NCBI GenBank assembly: GCA_903813345.2
Contig: CAIIXF020000002.1
Location: forward strand, 35,536,609 to 35,580,925
DNA: 44,317 bases
Source of the DNA: Owenia fusiformis
Taxonomy: Eukaryota; Annelida; Polychaeta; Sabellida; Oweniidae
Reading direction: 5' to 3'
The position numbers were made by a program, and so were the translations under genes. Each line of letters opens with the position of its first letter. Positions within the stretch are counted from its first letter, which is position 1. Under the pieces are notes generated by a model. It did no database searches. It was not told the origin of the DNA and saw only the letters and a list, made by a program, of their open reading frames with translations. Shown here one piece after another: positions 11,601 through 20,939 of the stretch.

Positions 11601-14600
11601 GCTAAGGAGTAAAAGGTAACATTGAAATAATAACTCTGGTACTATAGATGTTAAGGAGTTAAAGGTAACATTGAAATAATAACTCTGGTACTATAGATGT
11701 TAAGGAGTTAAAGATAACATTGAAATAATAACTCTGGTACTATAGATGCTAAGGAGTTAAAGGTAACATTGAAATAATAACTCTGGTACTATAGATGTTA
11801 AGGAGTTAAAGGTAACATTGAAATAATAACTCTGGTACTATAGATGTTAAGGAGTTAAAGATAACATTGAAATAATAACTCTGGTACTATAGATGCTAAG
11901 GAGTTAAAGGTAACATTGAAATAATAACTCTGGTACTATAGATGTTAAGGAGTTAAAGATAACATTGAAATAATAACTCTGGTACTATAGATGTTAAGGA
12001 GTTAAAGGTAACATTGAAATAATAACTTGGTACTATAGATGTTAAGGAGTTAAAGATAACATTGAAATAATAACTCTGGTACTATAGATGTTAAGGAGTT
12101 AAAGATAACATTGAAATAATAACTCTGGTACTATAGATGCTAAGGAGTTGAAGGTAACATTGAAATAATAACTCTGGTATTATAGATGCTAAGGAGTTGA
12201 AGGTAACATTGAAATAATAACTCTGGTACTATAGATGCTAAGGAGTAAAAGGTAACATTGAAATAATAACTCTGGTACTATAGATGCTAAGGAGTTAAAG
12301 ATAACATTGAAATAATAACTCTGGTACTATAGATGTTAAGGAGTAAAAGGTAACATTGAAATAATAACTCTGGTACTATAGATGTTAAGGAGTTAAAGAT
12401 AACATTGAAATAATAACTCTGGTACTATAGATGCTAAAGAGTTAAAGATAACATTGAAATAATAACTCTGGTACTATAGATGCTAAGGAGTTAAAGATAA
12501 CATTGAAATAATAACTCTGGTACTATAGATGTTAAGGAGTTAAAGATAACATTGAAATAATAACTCTGGTACTATAGATGCTAAAGAGTTAAAGATAACA
12601 TTGAAATAATAACTCTGGTACTATAGATGCTAAGGAGTTAAAGGTAACATTGAAATAATAACTCTGGTACTATAGATGTTAAGGAGTTAAAGATAACATT
12701 GAAATAATAACTCTGGTACTATAGATGCTAAGGAGTTAAAGGTAACATTGAAATAATAACTCTGGTACTATATATGTTAAGGAGTTAAAGATAACATTGA
12801 AATAATAACTCTGGTACTATAGATGTTAAGGAGTTAAAGATAACATTGAAATAATAACTCTGGTACTATAGATGCTAAGGAGTTAAAGATAACATTGAAA
12901 TAATAACTCTGGTACTATATATGTTAAGGAGTTAAAGATAACATTGAACTAATAACTCTGGTAGTATAGATGTTAAGGAGTTAAAGATAACATTGAAATA
13001 ATAACTCTGGTACTATAGATGTTAAGGAGTAAAAGGTAACATTGAAATAATAACTCTGGTACTATAGATGCTAAGGAGTAAAAGGTAACATTGAAATAAT
13101 AACTCTGGTAGTCTGGAAAAATCAGTAAGCCAGTAAGTAAAACACCTCTGTGAGTGGATCACATCTGTGAGTGGAACTCCTCTGTGAGTGGAACACTTCT
13201 GTGAGTGGAACACCTCCATTGGTGAAAACTCTTCAATGTCAAATTACCAATTAACTTAATCCAAGATGAACTTCTGTAAGTAGGACACTATTTTAAGTAG
13301 CAAAGGTGTTCTACTTAAACAAGTTTTACTGTATTTATCTGACATGTACATTAACTGCAATGAGCACTGTGTTATTTGTTTAATTCTGAATTGCCATTTT
13401 CACATATTAACTGTTATACCATAGGTGGGTCTCATAGTAATGCCATTTCTGTTTGCATTTATACATTTATATTTGTTGTTTACAGGTTGCAATGAGGGCT
13501 CTAGGATTTGAGCCAAAGAAAGAAGAAATTAAAAAAATGATTCAAGATATCGACAAAGAGGGTTCAGGTAGGAATAACATTTTTTGTCCTATGCCAAGTA
13601 GAGTTTTAGGGAGATAAGTTGGTAAGATATATCCTGTATCCTGATTTTGAAGTTTCCATATCCAGAACCTCCATATCTCCCGCTTTGGTGCCTATCTTCC
13701 CGCTTCCGGTGCATATCTTCCCGCTTCCGGTAATGCAATAAAATGACTTTGCATATGAATGATTTGTTTATTTTTACACCTTGTACTATTGAAATGGCAA
13801 TATGCCCCTGAAAACTCTACTTGGTATAGGATAAAGCAGTTATGTAAGGTCGGTTTGGATATTGGGTTCATCCCTCGTGAGATGTGCACATCTACCTTCG
13901 GTCCCTACGGTCCCTCAGGTAGATATGCATATCTCCCTCTGGATAAACCCCATATCCAAAACCTCCCAGTACATAACCCTTATATATTTCATTATTCAAT
14001 GGGAGGTTTGTGAATTCCACAATTCTTACTGTATTGTGTATTTATGAGAATTTTAAGATAATGATTTTGATTTTGCTTGTTTTTAATAAAGACATCTCTA
14101 TATTATCTTTCTCTCTATATTTTCTAAGAAAAGAACCAAAGAAACATTTATATTTTTGTATGATGGAGAACAACTCAAAATTGAAGACTCATTCAAGTAT
14201 TTGGGAGTCTAGTTCTCTTATATTCGCAAAGAATGTCAATTTATTATTACGCAATGGAGAAAATGCTATGTATGGTGTCTTAGGCAGATGTACATAGATG
14301 AGCTTGCCACTCGTTATTTGTTTCAACATTTTTGCCAATTTTTACTTATTGATGTGAGGTATGGGGATGCTCCAAAGCAATGCTCATGTAGGGAAAAACT
14401 TCATTTAAGATATTGTAAATATATCTTGAGAGTTAAAACGAGCAATACCATCGTTTATGATATACAGTGAGTTAGGTAGATACCCTATTAAAATATCAAA
14501 AAACAAGGATAATTAATTTTTGGACTAAATTAGTCACAAGTGACACTTTAATTAGCATATTTCAAGTTTGGGTTTTGGTACATAAAGTGAATTTTCCACA

Positions 14601-17600
14601 ACTGCTCTAGTAGCATAATTATGGACAGACTTTGTCTCTTTGAAACAGTTTTGAACATATGGGGGAGAGATGCCTGAAATGGCCTGGTACATTAAAATTG
14701 ATTTCCTGTTTCTAATCATTTCCAGAATTGGAGTCCAATTTAGGGACTCAAATAAAGTGACGCTTGAAACTTCAAAATTAACTCTCAGTATAATTGTTGA
14801 ATAATCTTTTCTTGCAATAAAAATCAGAAAAAGAAGATTCTCTTTTGAGCAAATAAGTTCAACATTTGGAAAAAATTGTTGACGTGAGGTCCCTATTTAT
14901 AATTTTTCGAATTGTTCGATTGATATTTTTATCATCATGGGGACTTCACTTGAAAGAAAACATATTGTTTCAATGAAAACCACTGTATTTATGCTCAGAA
15001 AAAATACTCATGGTGAAAGATATGACCATCTAAAATCACTTGCCATACTGCACGTGGGCCTTTGATTTTTTTCATAATATAGATTTGAACGTTTTCTTTT
15101 TAATAGTCATAATTTAATTTGGGTGATTCTTCTTGATTTTTCATGAAAAAGGATTAGCACAGTACATTGATGAACTTCTTTCTCCAAATCAAGACTTGTA
15201 TTTTATTGAATCGGTCTACTGCACGTTATCCCTGCTTGGGACAATTTTGATATCTTGTAGATTTAAATGTCCTCTTTTGAATATTCATAATATTAACTTT
15301 ATTGGTTTCTTGAACACATTTAAGGTACATTGAGATATAAGTCCAATAAAGCAAATAACAAATAAAACATTCATGAACTCTTGTAAAATATTCATCACTT
15401 GTTTCATTAATTGTATCATCGTGCGCTAGCAAGGAGTATAAAATAGACTTGTGAGATGAGAAAAACCATTGTTAATACAATACTATTTATTTATTTTACT
15501 GAGATATAGAGATCGAGCTAGTTTTAGTTCAGATTGAGAACAACAAAAAAGAATGTGTTCTTCATCACCTATTGTATTTATCGAATTACAGAAATAACAA
15601 AATCCTTTCAATTTTTCTACTATAAAGTATCGGGAAGTTGTGCATCGATAACCAAACATTAGCAATAGATTGTCTATATGTGGAGTTCTGTCAATTTAGA
15701 TAACTTTCTCTTTTATATGCATGTTTTACTAATTTATAACTTTTGAATTTGCCTGGAGCATCATTTGATCTATTGATGTTTTGGGTAAACGCACAATATG
15801 AATATTCATAATTTAATTTGGGTGATATTTCTCTATAATTCATAAACAATTATTAGCTCAGGAGACTGTTCTATATTAGTGAAATGTGATTCAAGGGGGT
15901 TTAAACATAGATTATCTTTGTTGTTCTACAGTTGATGACGACACTATCCTTTCTATCCTATCCTATCTACACATTGTGCAAACATTTTATGATTTTAGGA
16001 ACAATAGACTTCAATGATTTTCTTACAATGATGACTCAAAAGATGAGTGAAAAAGACTCAAAGGAAGAAATCCTTAAAGCATTTAGGTAATTCTTTGTAG
16101 AATTTTATTTTTAGCAAATGTTTATTACAGTTTTGAAACCATATTAGTATTATTAATACTTTATTAGTATACATATTTATATATTTGTATAAAACTGTAT
16201 GCCTTGGGTTTTACACAATAAACAACTGAGAATATGTAGCAGTATTCAATAACATCATTCTGCTTGGGCCTTGTCACTTAAATGCATCATCAATAACATG
16301 TGATCATTCTGCTTGGGCCTTGTCACTTAAATGCATCATCAATAACATGTGATCATTCTGCTTGGGCCTTGTCACTTAAATGCATCATCAATAACATGTG
16401 ATCATTCTGCTTGGGCCTTGTCACTTAAATGCATCATCCATAACATGTGATCATTCTGCTTGGGCCTTGTCACTTAAATGCATCATCAATAACATGTGAT
16501 CATTCTGCTTGGGCCTTGTCACTTAAATGCATCATCCATAACATGTGATCATTCTGCTTGGGCCGTGTCACTTAAATGCGTCATCAATAACATGTGATCA
16601 TTCTGCTTGGGCCTTGTCACTTAAATGCATCATCAATAACAGTGATCATTCTGCTTGGGCCTTGTCACTTAAATGCATCATCAATAACATGTGATCAGTC
16701 TGCTTGGGCCTTGTCACTTAAATGCATCATCAATAACATGTGATCATTCTGCTTGGGCCTTGTCACTTAAATGCATCATCAATAACATGTGATCATTCTG
16801 CTTGGGCCTTGTCACTTAAATGCATCATCCATAACATGTGATCATTCTGCTTGGGCCTTGTCACTTAAATGCATCATCAATAACATGTGATCATTCTGCT
16901 TGGGCCTTGTCACTTAAATGCATCATCAATAACAGTGATCATTCTGCTTGGGCCTTGTCACTTAAATGCATCATCAATAACATGTGATCATTCTGCTTGG
17001 GCCTTGTCACTTAAATGCATCATCAATAACAGTGATCATTCTGCTTGGGCCTTGTCACTTAAATGCATCATCAATAACAGTGATCATTCTGCTTGGGCCT
17101 TGTCACTTAAATGCATCATCAATAACATGTGATCATTCTGCTTGGGTTTCATGATCTTAAACAGAATGTGACATCACTTTATCTCACTCATTAATTTCTC
17201 TTATTAATATCATTGAACAACTTACATTGTCATCTCTTGTTACATACACCTCATTGGTATATGAGCCATTTCTACATTTCAGGTTATTTGACGATGATGA
17301 AACTGGAAAGATCTCATTTAAAAATCTAAAGCGGGTAGCAAAAGAACTGGGAGAGAATCTAACAGATGAAGAATTACAAGTATGTTATTGAAATGATTTG
17401 ATAAATAAATATTGCTCTGCGAAATGTTTTGAATTTAAATAGCATACCAAAGGAAACACTTGGTAAGTGGAGTGGATTTCATGAATATTCTATTTCTACT
17501 TTCATATTGCTCTGCCAAGCACTTGTGCCTCATTTAAGTCAAGACATTGCTAGTCTACTGAAATAGGAATGAAAGCACAAGATTGTTTATTTTATTGCTA

Positions 17601-17943
17601 GTCTACTGAAATAGGAATGAAAGCACAAGACTTCATTTTATTGCTAGTCTACTGAAATAGGAATGAAAGCACAAGACTTCATTTTATTGCTAGTCTACTG
17701 AAATAGGAATGAAAGCACAAGACTTCATTTTATTGCTAGTCTACTGAAATAGGAATGAAAGCACAAGACTTCATTTTATTGCTAGTCTACTGAAATAGGA
17801 ATGAAAGCACAAGACCATTCATTTTATTCTGACATGTTGTTTTCTACTTTCAGGAGATGATAGATGAAGCTGACAGGGATGGAGATGGTGAAATAAATGA
17901 ACCTGAATTTTTAAGAATTATGAAGAAAACTAGTTTATATTGA
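5614..17943 (+). CDS. Centrin (CETN2-like), six exons, 170 aa
   Basis: Centrin is an EF-hand calcium-binding protein of centrioles and basal bodies; vertebrate centrin-2 also acts in nucleotide-excision repair. Exons: 5614-5616 (ATG only, inferred), 9895-10047, 13486-13567, 15999-16086, 17283-17379, 17854-17943. All phases join and all introns are GT-AG. Four EF hands are visible: loops [12 protein letters not shown] (39-50), [12 protein letters not shown] (starting at 75), [12 protein letters not shown] (112-123) and [12 protein letters not shown] (148-159). The protein ends KKTSLY, the conserved centrin terminus. Loops 1 and 4 look canonical for calcium. The length agrees with the family (about 172 aa). 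The N-terminal tail is short and basic, as in centrins. The only uncertain part is exon 1: no ATGGCN-GT alternative was seen in the 4.3 kb upstream of exon 2. Introns 2, 4 and 5 contain minisatellites. Confidence 0.93.
7349..7440 (+). repeat. Dispersed GTCC-bearing repeat, copy 1
   Basis: Contains TATCCCAGCGAACGAAGTTC, then a GGATATAGGGAATGCCTCC block, then GTCCGTCCGTCC. The order of these blocks is shared with copies at 8422 and 9463, all on the plus strand; 39190 carries the GTCC run with a different leader. No coding potential. Confidence 0.6.
8422..8520 (+). repeat. Dispersed GTCC-bearing repeat, copy 2
   Basis: Diverged copy: ATCCCAACGAACAAAGTTC, ATATAGTGAAGCCCTCC, then TCAGTCCGTCCGTCTGTC. 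It is followed by an AATA/TTCATAT block resembling the downstream part of copy 1. Confidence 0.55.
9463..9535 (+). repeat. Dispersed GTCC-bearing repeat, copy 3
   Basis: Shorter copy: ATTATCCCAGGATATAGG, GAACGCCTCCGTCCGTCC, then a degenerated run and GTTGGCCCGATTTTC, which matches the GTTGGCCTGATTTTG of copy 1. The leader between ATCCCA and GGATATAG is deleted. Confidence 0.55.
10017..13115 (+). repeat. 49-bp minisatellite made from an exon/intron boundary
   Basis: About 63 units of 49 bp. The first unit is the real gene: the last 31 nt of centrin exon 2 (10017-10047, encoding [10 protein letters not shown] of EF-hand 1) plus the first 18 nt of intron 2 (10048-10065). Every later unit repeats this block, so each carries a copy of the exon end and its 5' splice site. 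By eye 29 units keep GT at the splice position and 34 have AT. Variants at other sites (gatgC/gatgT, TATAG/TATAT, gagTTa/gagTAa) define sub-types that recur in order. A single 47-bp unit lies near 12025. The frame 49 = 3n+1 and the in-frame TAA after the exon end mean only the first donor gives centrin. Confidence 0.95.
13120..13340. repeat. Degenerate MITE with internal 17-18-bp tandem repeat
   Basis: Directly after the minisatellite, about four tandem units around CTCTGTGAGTGGAAC are followed by CTTCTGTAAGTAGGACAC and GTTCTACTTAAACAAG, ending TTTTACTGTA. The left side has CAGTAAGTAAAAC. The CAGTAAAAC/GTTTTACTG ends and the 'guanosine-rich spacer' style resemble a second degraded copy around 19885-20078. 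Assignment to a superfamily is not possible. Confidence 0.35.
13583..13836. mobile_element. Foldback MITE just inside centrin intron 3
   Basis: CCTATGCCAAGTAGAGTTTT (near 13588) is inverted as AAAACTCTACTTGGTATAGG (13811-13830). The ends enclose about 250 bp that includes a tandem CTTCCCGCTTCCGGT repeat. The left end begins only about 15 bp after the 5' splice site at 13568. Confidence 0.6.
13851..13966. mobile_element. Small foldback MITE, family of the intron-4 host element
   Basis: GGTTTGGATATTGGGTT...ATCC at 13852 faces GGATAAACCCCATATCC at 13941. Between them are ATGTGCACAT and ATATGCATAT palindromes and CTACCTTCGG/CCCTCAGGTAG pairs. The ends resemble those at 22976-23023 and 33880-33928, so this appears to be an uninterrupted member of the family that was split there. 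Confidence 0.55.
13970..15998 (+). other. Rest of centrin intron 3
   Basis: AT-rich sequence of about 2 kb with no tandem array, unlike introns 2, 4 and 5, and no recognised coding segment or paired terminal repeats. Short open frames here lack supporting motifs. Confidence 0.4.
16252..17147 (+). repeat. 49-bp minisatellite in centrin intron 4
   Basis: About 18 complete units plus a partial one, core CTGCTTGGGCCTTGTCACTT. Most are 49 bp; a minority lack two bases (AACAGTGATC in place of AACATGTGATC) and are 47 bp. Units are nearly identical. The unit does not match the flanking exons. The array ends about 135 bp before exon 5. The open frame across part of it is simply repeat translation. 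Confidence 0.95.
17547..17826 (+). repeat. 46-bp minisatellite in centrin intron 5
   Basis: Six copies begin TTGCTAGTCTACTGAAATAG at 17547, 17595, 17641, 17687, 17733 and 17779. The first spacing is 48 and the rest are 46. The last copy ends about 27 bp before the exon 6 acceptor, so the array abuts the 3' splice site. Confidence 0.95.
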
Positions 17944-18920
17944 GAACATATATCTTTACAATCCATTTCAACACATGACGTCATAATGGTAGACATTGTA
18001 TTACATTTCCTGGCACCTGGATTTTGGAATATCTATGTATCTGAGTGACATTTATATGTGAAATTCATAATTGGTATAAGTAAAATCATGAGGCCTACCT
18101 GTACAAACTCATATGATATGGTTAATAACATCTGTATGTGCAGAACGTCTTTTGTAACCACACTTGACATATTAAATGCACTGACATGATAACACGTTTA
18201 CTATCATTGGGCATGAGGAGTGTGTACCCCTGGCTGTGAATGAAGGAAAACCTGGTAATTGCTAAAAAATGGAAATCTTAACTCACAAACTGTAGATTTA
18301 GATAAATGTATTGTGTAAAATATGTAATATAAAAATCTAATTTACGTGATTTAAAGATTGTTATAATAGAAAATGTTCAATTATTTTCAACAGTACTTAT
18401 GTTCACATCACTTTAAGCGTACATTCCACATGTTTTGTATTGAGGGTTGTATGTCAAATATGTCCAAATGGTGCTAGTGCCAAATATGTTTATTCCTAAA
18501 TAACATTCAAGATCTGAATTATGTAGAGGTTCTCTTAGTCAAATTCTGATCATTGAAACACACAGATAAGCAAAATAGGATTTTTTATGTATTTAATCAA
18601 CTTGATGAAATTAATACTCATTCTGATTTTCTTATTATGACAAACTTAAACCAACTTCACTTGATCATATATAGTCACAATTTTATGTTGTATGTTTGGT
18701 TTCAGAACACGTCCGTTGTAAAAGGGATTTCTGATGACCCAGTTAATTCATTCAGTTCAATTTGAATGAATGCTGGCTCAGAAAACCTTCTCGTTTAGAG
18801 ACGTAACAATTTTTAATCTACAATACTGTCATTTTCAACATTGTAGATTTTGTTACTTTGTGATATTTGTAAATAATTTCAGTGTATATAAGTGTACTTT
18901 GAAATAAACTGTTCACAACC
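17944..18920 (+). other. Centrin 3' UTR with poly(A) signal
   Basis: AT-rich sequence after the stop codon. AATAAA occurs at 18903-18908, followed by GTTCACAACC and A-rich sequence, giving a 3' UTR of about 970 nt. No earlier clear AATAAA was seen. The end is inferred from the signal alone. Confidence 0.55.
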
Positions 18921-19434
18921 CAAAAAACTTTTATGTAATGGCTATTAAGAAGTATTGAACTAAGATTTTGTTACCTGAATTCTGTAAGTTCGAATCATAT
19001 TTTCTTCCAATATTACAATTATAATTTAATCATTACCATAAAAAGGCTTTAACACTTGATCCTAAAGGGGACCTTGATTGCCAGAGAAAGAACCATGGAA
19101 GTCATTGCAACCAATTTAAGATGATCATATTTTGGATTGTACTCAATATCATTAACACAGGTATATCTCTTCAATCCATTTTCATCTTCAAAAAAAGTAT
19201 ATATCACCATAATTAAGTTATCAGACTAAGTTGTTAAAAGGTGCAATGAACCCATCAACATAGTTTTTCAAAATGTTCATCTAATTTTCACTGAAAAGGC
19301 AACCTTCTTTTTTATAATGTTTAATGCACAATTAGAATGTGCTTTGAGACATGTTTTATTTCCTGAAAGGAAAAGTGGAATGCTCCATGGACTTGAGATA
19401 CTGAATTTGGGTGACCAAAATGAACTGCAATCAA
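18921..19434. other. Intergenic spacer
   Basis: Between the centrin poly(A) signal and the hAT-type MITE. AT-rich, without an open frame of note or paired repeats. Confidence 0.4.
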
Positions 19435-19442
19435 TGGGTAGC

Positions 19443-19606
19443 AGGCACTTAGCCAGAATTTTCCAAGGGAGGGTCACTTTTCGAAAAAATTCTAGGGGGA
19501 TTCACCTTGGCAAATTTGGCCAAAAATCACTCAAAAAATAGTCGGAATGGTGAAAAACTGCTTGATTTTGAAAAACATTTTGCCCCCCCCCCCCCGGCTA
19601 CGGGCC
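19443..19606. mobile_element. hAT-type MITE with 8-bp target duplication
   Basis: TGGGTAGC occurs directly on both sides (19435-19442 and 19607-19614). The element starts AGGCACTTAGCC and ends GGCTACGGGCC, giving imperfect inverted termini. It contains a C13-type tract near the right end. An 8-bp duplication plus such ends fits hAT. No transposase. Confidence 0.75.
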
Positions 19607-19884
19607 TGGGTAGCATACATTTGTGGCAAAAACATATGTTTGAACAACTGGTGACATCTATGTTTGATTTGCTCCTTGGTTTGGAAAGTTCCTTTCATCC
19701 AAAATCCATATAGATTTAATAAGACCAAAAATCAATAACTTAATATTCAGTTGATTCATATACTTGTGGCCATGGATTAATCTAACAATATTCTACAATG
19801 TGTTGGTCAGACGTCTGTTTATCTTGGAATATTATTTCTATAATCCCATTGTGTTCCTTCTTGAAATCCTGTGCAAATATATAC

Positions 19885-20078
19885 AGTAAAACTGTATAAT
19901 TCAAATGCCATATTGAGCACCCAAAATGTTAAAACTAGCAGGTATGGATACAATAAGGTTTTTACCATATAAGTCAATGAGAGAATAAAAATTGAGACGG
20001 GAAAGAGTGTTCATATTTGAGAGGTGTTCGTGTTCGACAGGTGTTTATGAATACAGGGCTTACTGTACTGACATGTAT
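19885..20078. repeat. Possible degraded TIR element
   Basis: ACAGTAAAACTGTAT on the left and GGCTTACTGTACTG on the right, with internal GAGGTGTTCGTGTTCGACAG. It resembles the block at 13120-13340, but the pairing is weak and no duplication was identified. Confidence 0.3.
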
Positions 20079-20328
20079 TTAGCCAAATCAATAGGCTTAT
20101 GTATTGGAGCTATGAGGTCGCTATTTAGGTATATTCACACTTGAAACTTACCGACCATTGTTGGCACCAAGCAGTTTACTGGGAAATATTGACATTAGAG
20201 TTCTACTGACAACACACTGATGGAAATAATGGAGTTTCGACTGCTCGTGGATTAAATAATTGAATATAGTCATTAGGAGAGAGTAAAGTAATTTAATTAA
20301 TATTAATTGAATATCATATTAAATCAAG

Positions 20329-20731
20329 TTGTTGTAGTCAAAACAGTAATGTTTGTTAATACTTTGAATTTAAAAAATAAGCAATCAAATGACCATATTG
20401 AAACAGTTTATGTAAAAATAGAAACATTTATATTTATCCTAACTTTTGTATATTTCAGATAGTTATGTATAATGTGCAGCAAAGCTGTGGCCTTTTGTAA
20501 TTTAGGGAGTTTCAGCCATGTTAATTTTTCCGAAAATAACATGGCAGAGAAGTATCAAAGTATAAGAGGACACAGAAATGATAGCTAAACTACAAAACAA
20601 ACTAAAATATACAAAAGGATAAATATAAATGTTTCTATTTTCACATAAACTGTTTATGGTCATTTGATTGCTTATTTTTTAAATTCAAAGTAGTCACAAA
20701 CATTTCTGTTTTGACTGTACTCAACAAAGTT
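20329..20731. mobile_element. Foldback MITE, diverged relative of the 4119/4718 elements
   Basis: Arms of about 130-160 bp pair nearly fully: the left contains AAATAAGCAATCAAATGACC, the right its inverse followed by GTTTTGACTGTACTCAACAA. The centre holds the same hairpin as the elements at 4119 and 4718 (CAGCCATGTTAAT facing ATAACATGGCAGAGAA), although the outer arms differ completely. It ends about 210 bp before the start of the CUB gene. Confidence 0.75.
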
Positions 20732-20939
20732 GCAGTTATTTAGTTTACATAATTTCAGTTATTGACAAAATTATTGAAAAACACACGAGCTAAATATAGT
20801 TTACATACATTTTCATTTAGGTTGTGTATCCAGCAAAATGTTGGAAGATCAAATTTGTATTAAAAGTCATGTCACATTATGAATTATCAATTTGATGCCA
20901 AATGAATTCATTTCAGATTTCTGCAAATTGTAAGTGAAA

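Noticed and set aside
10048-13090. AT-AC (U12-type) introns suggested by AAG|ATAAC in many array units
   Set aside because: The minor-spliceosome donor needs an ATATCCTT-like sequence, which is absent; the units are simply mutated GT donors.
16887-17132. Repetitive 81-codon open frame
   Set aside because: It is translation of the intron-4 minisatellite; 47-bp variants keep the frame open by chance and the segment is spliced out of centrin.
10017-17826. CRISPR-like arrays
   Set aside because: The units are directly adjacent with no unique spacers, and the sequence is from an animal nuclear genome with introns.
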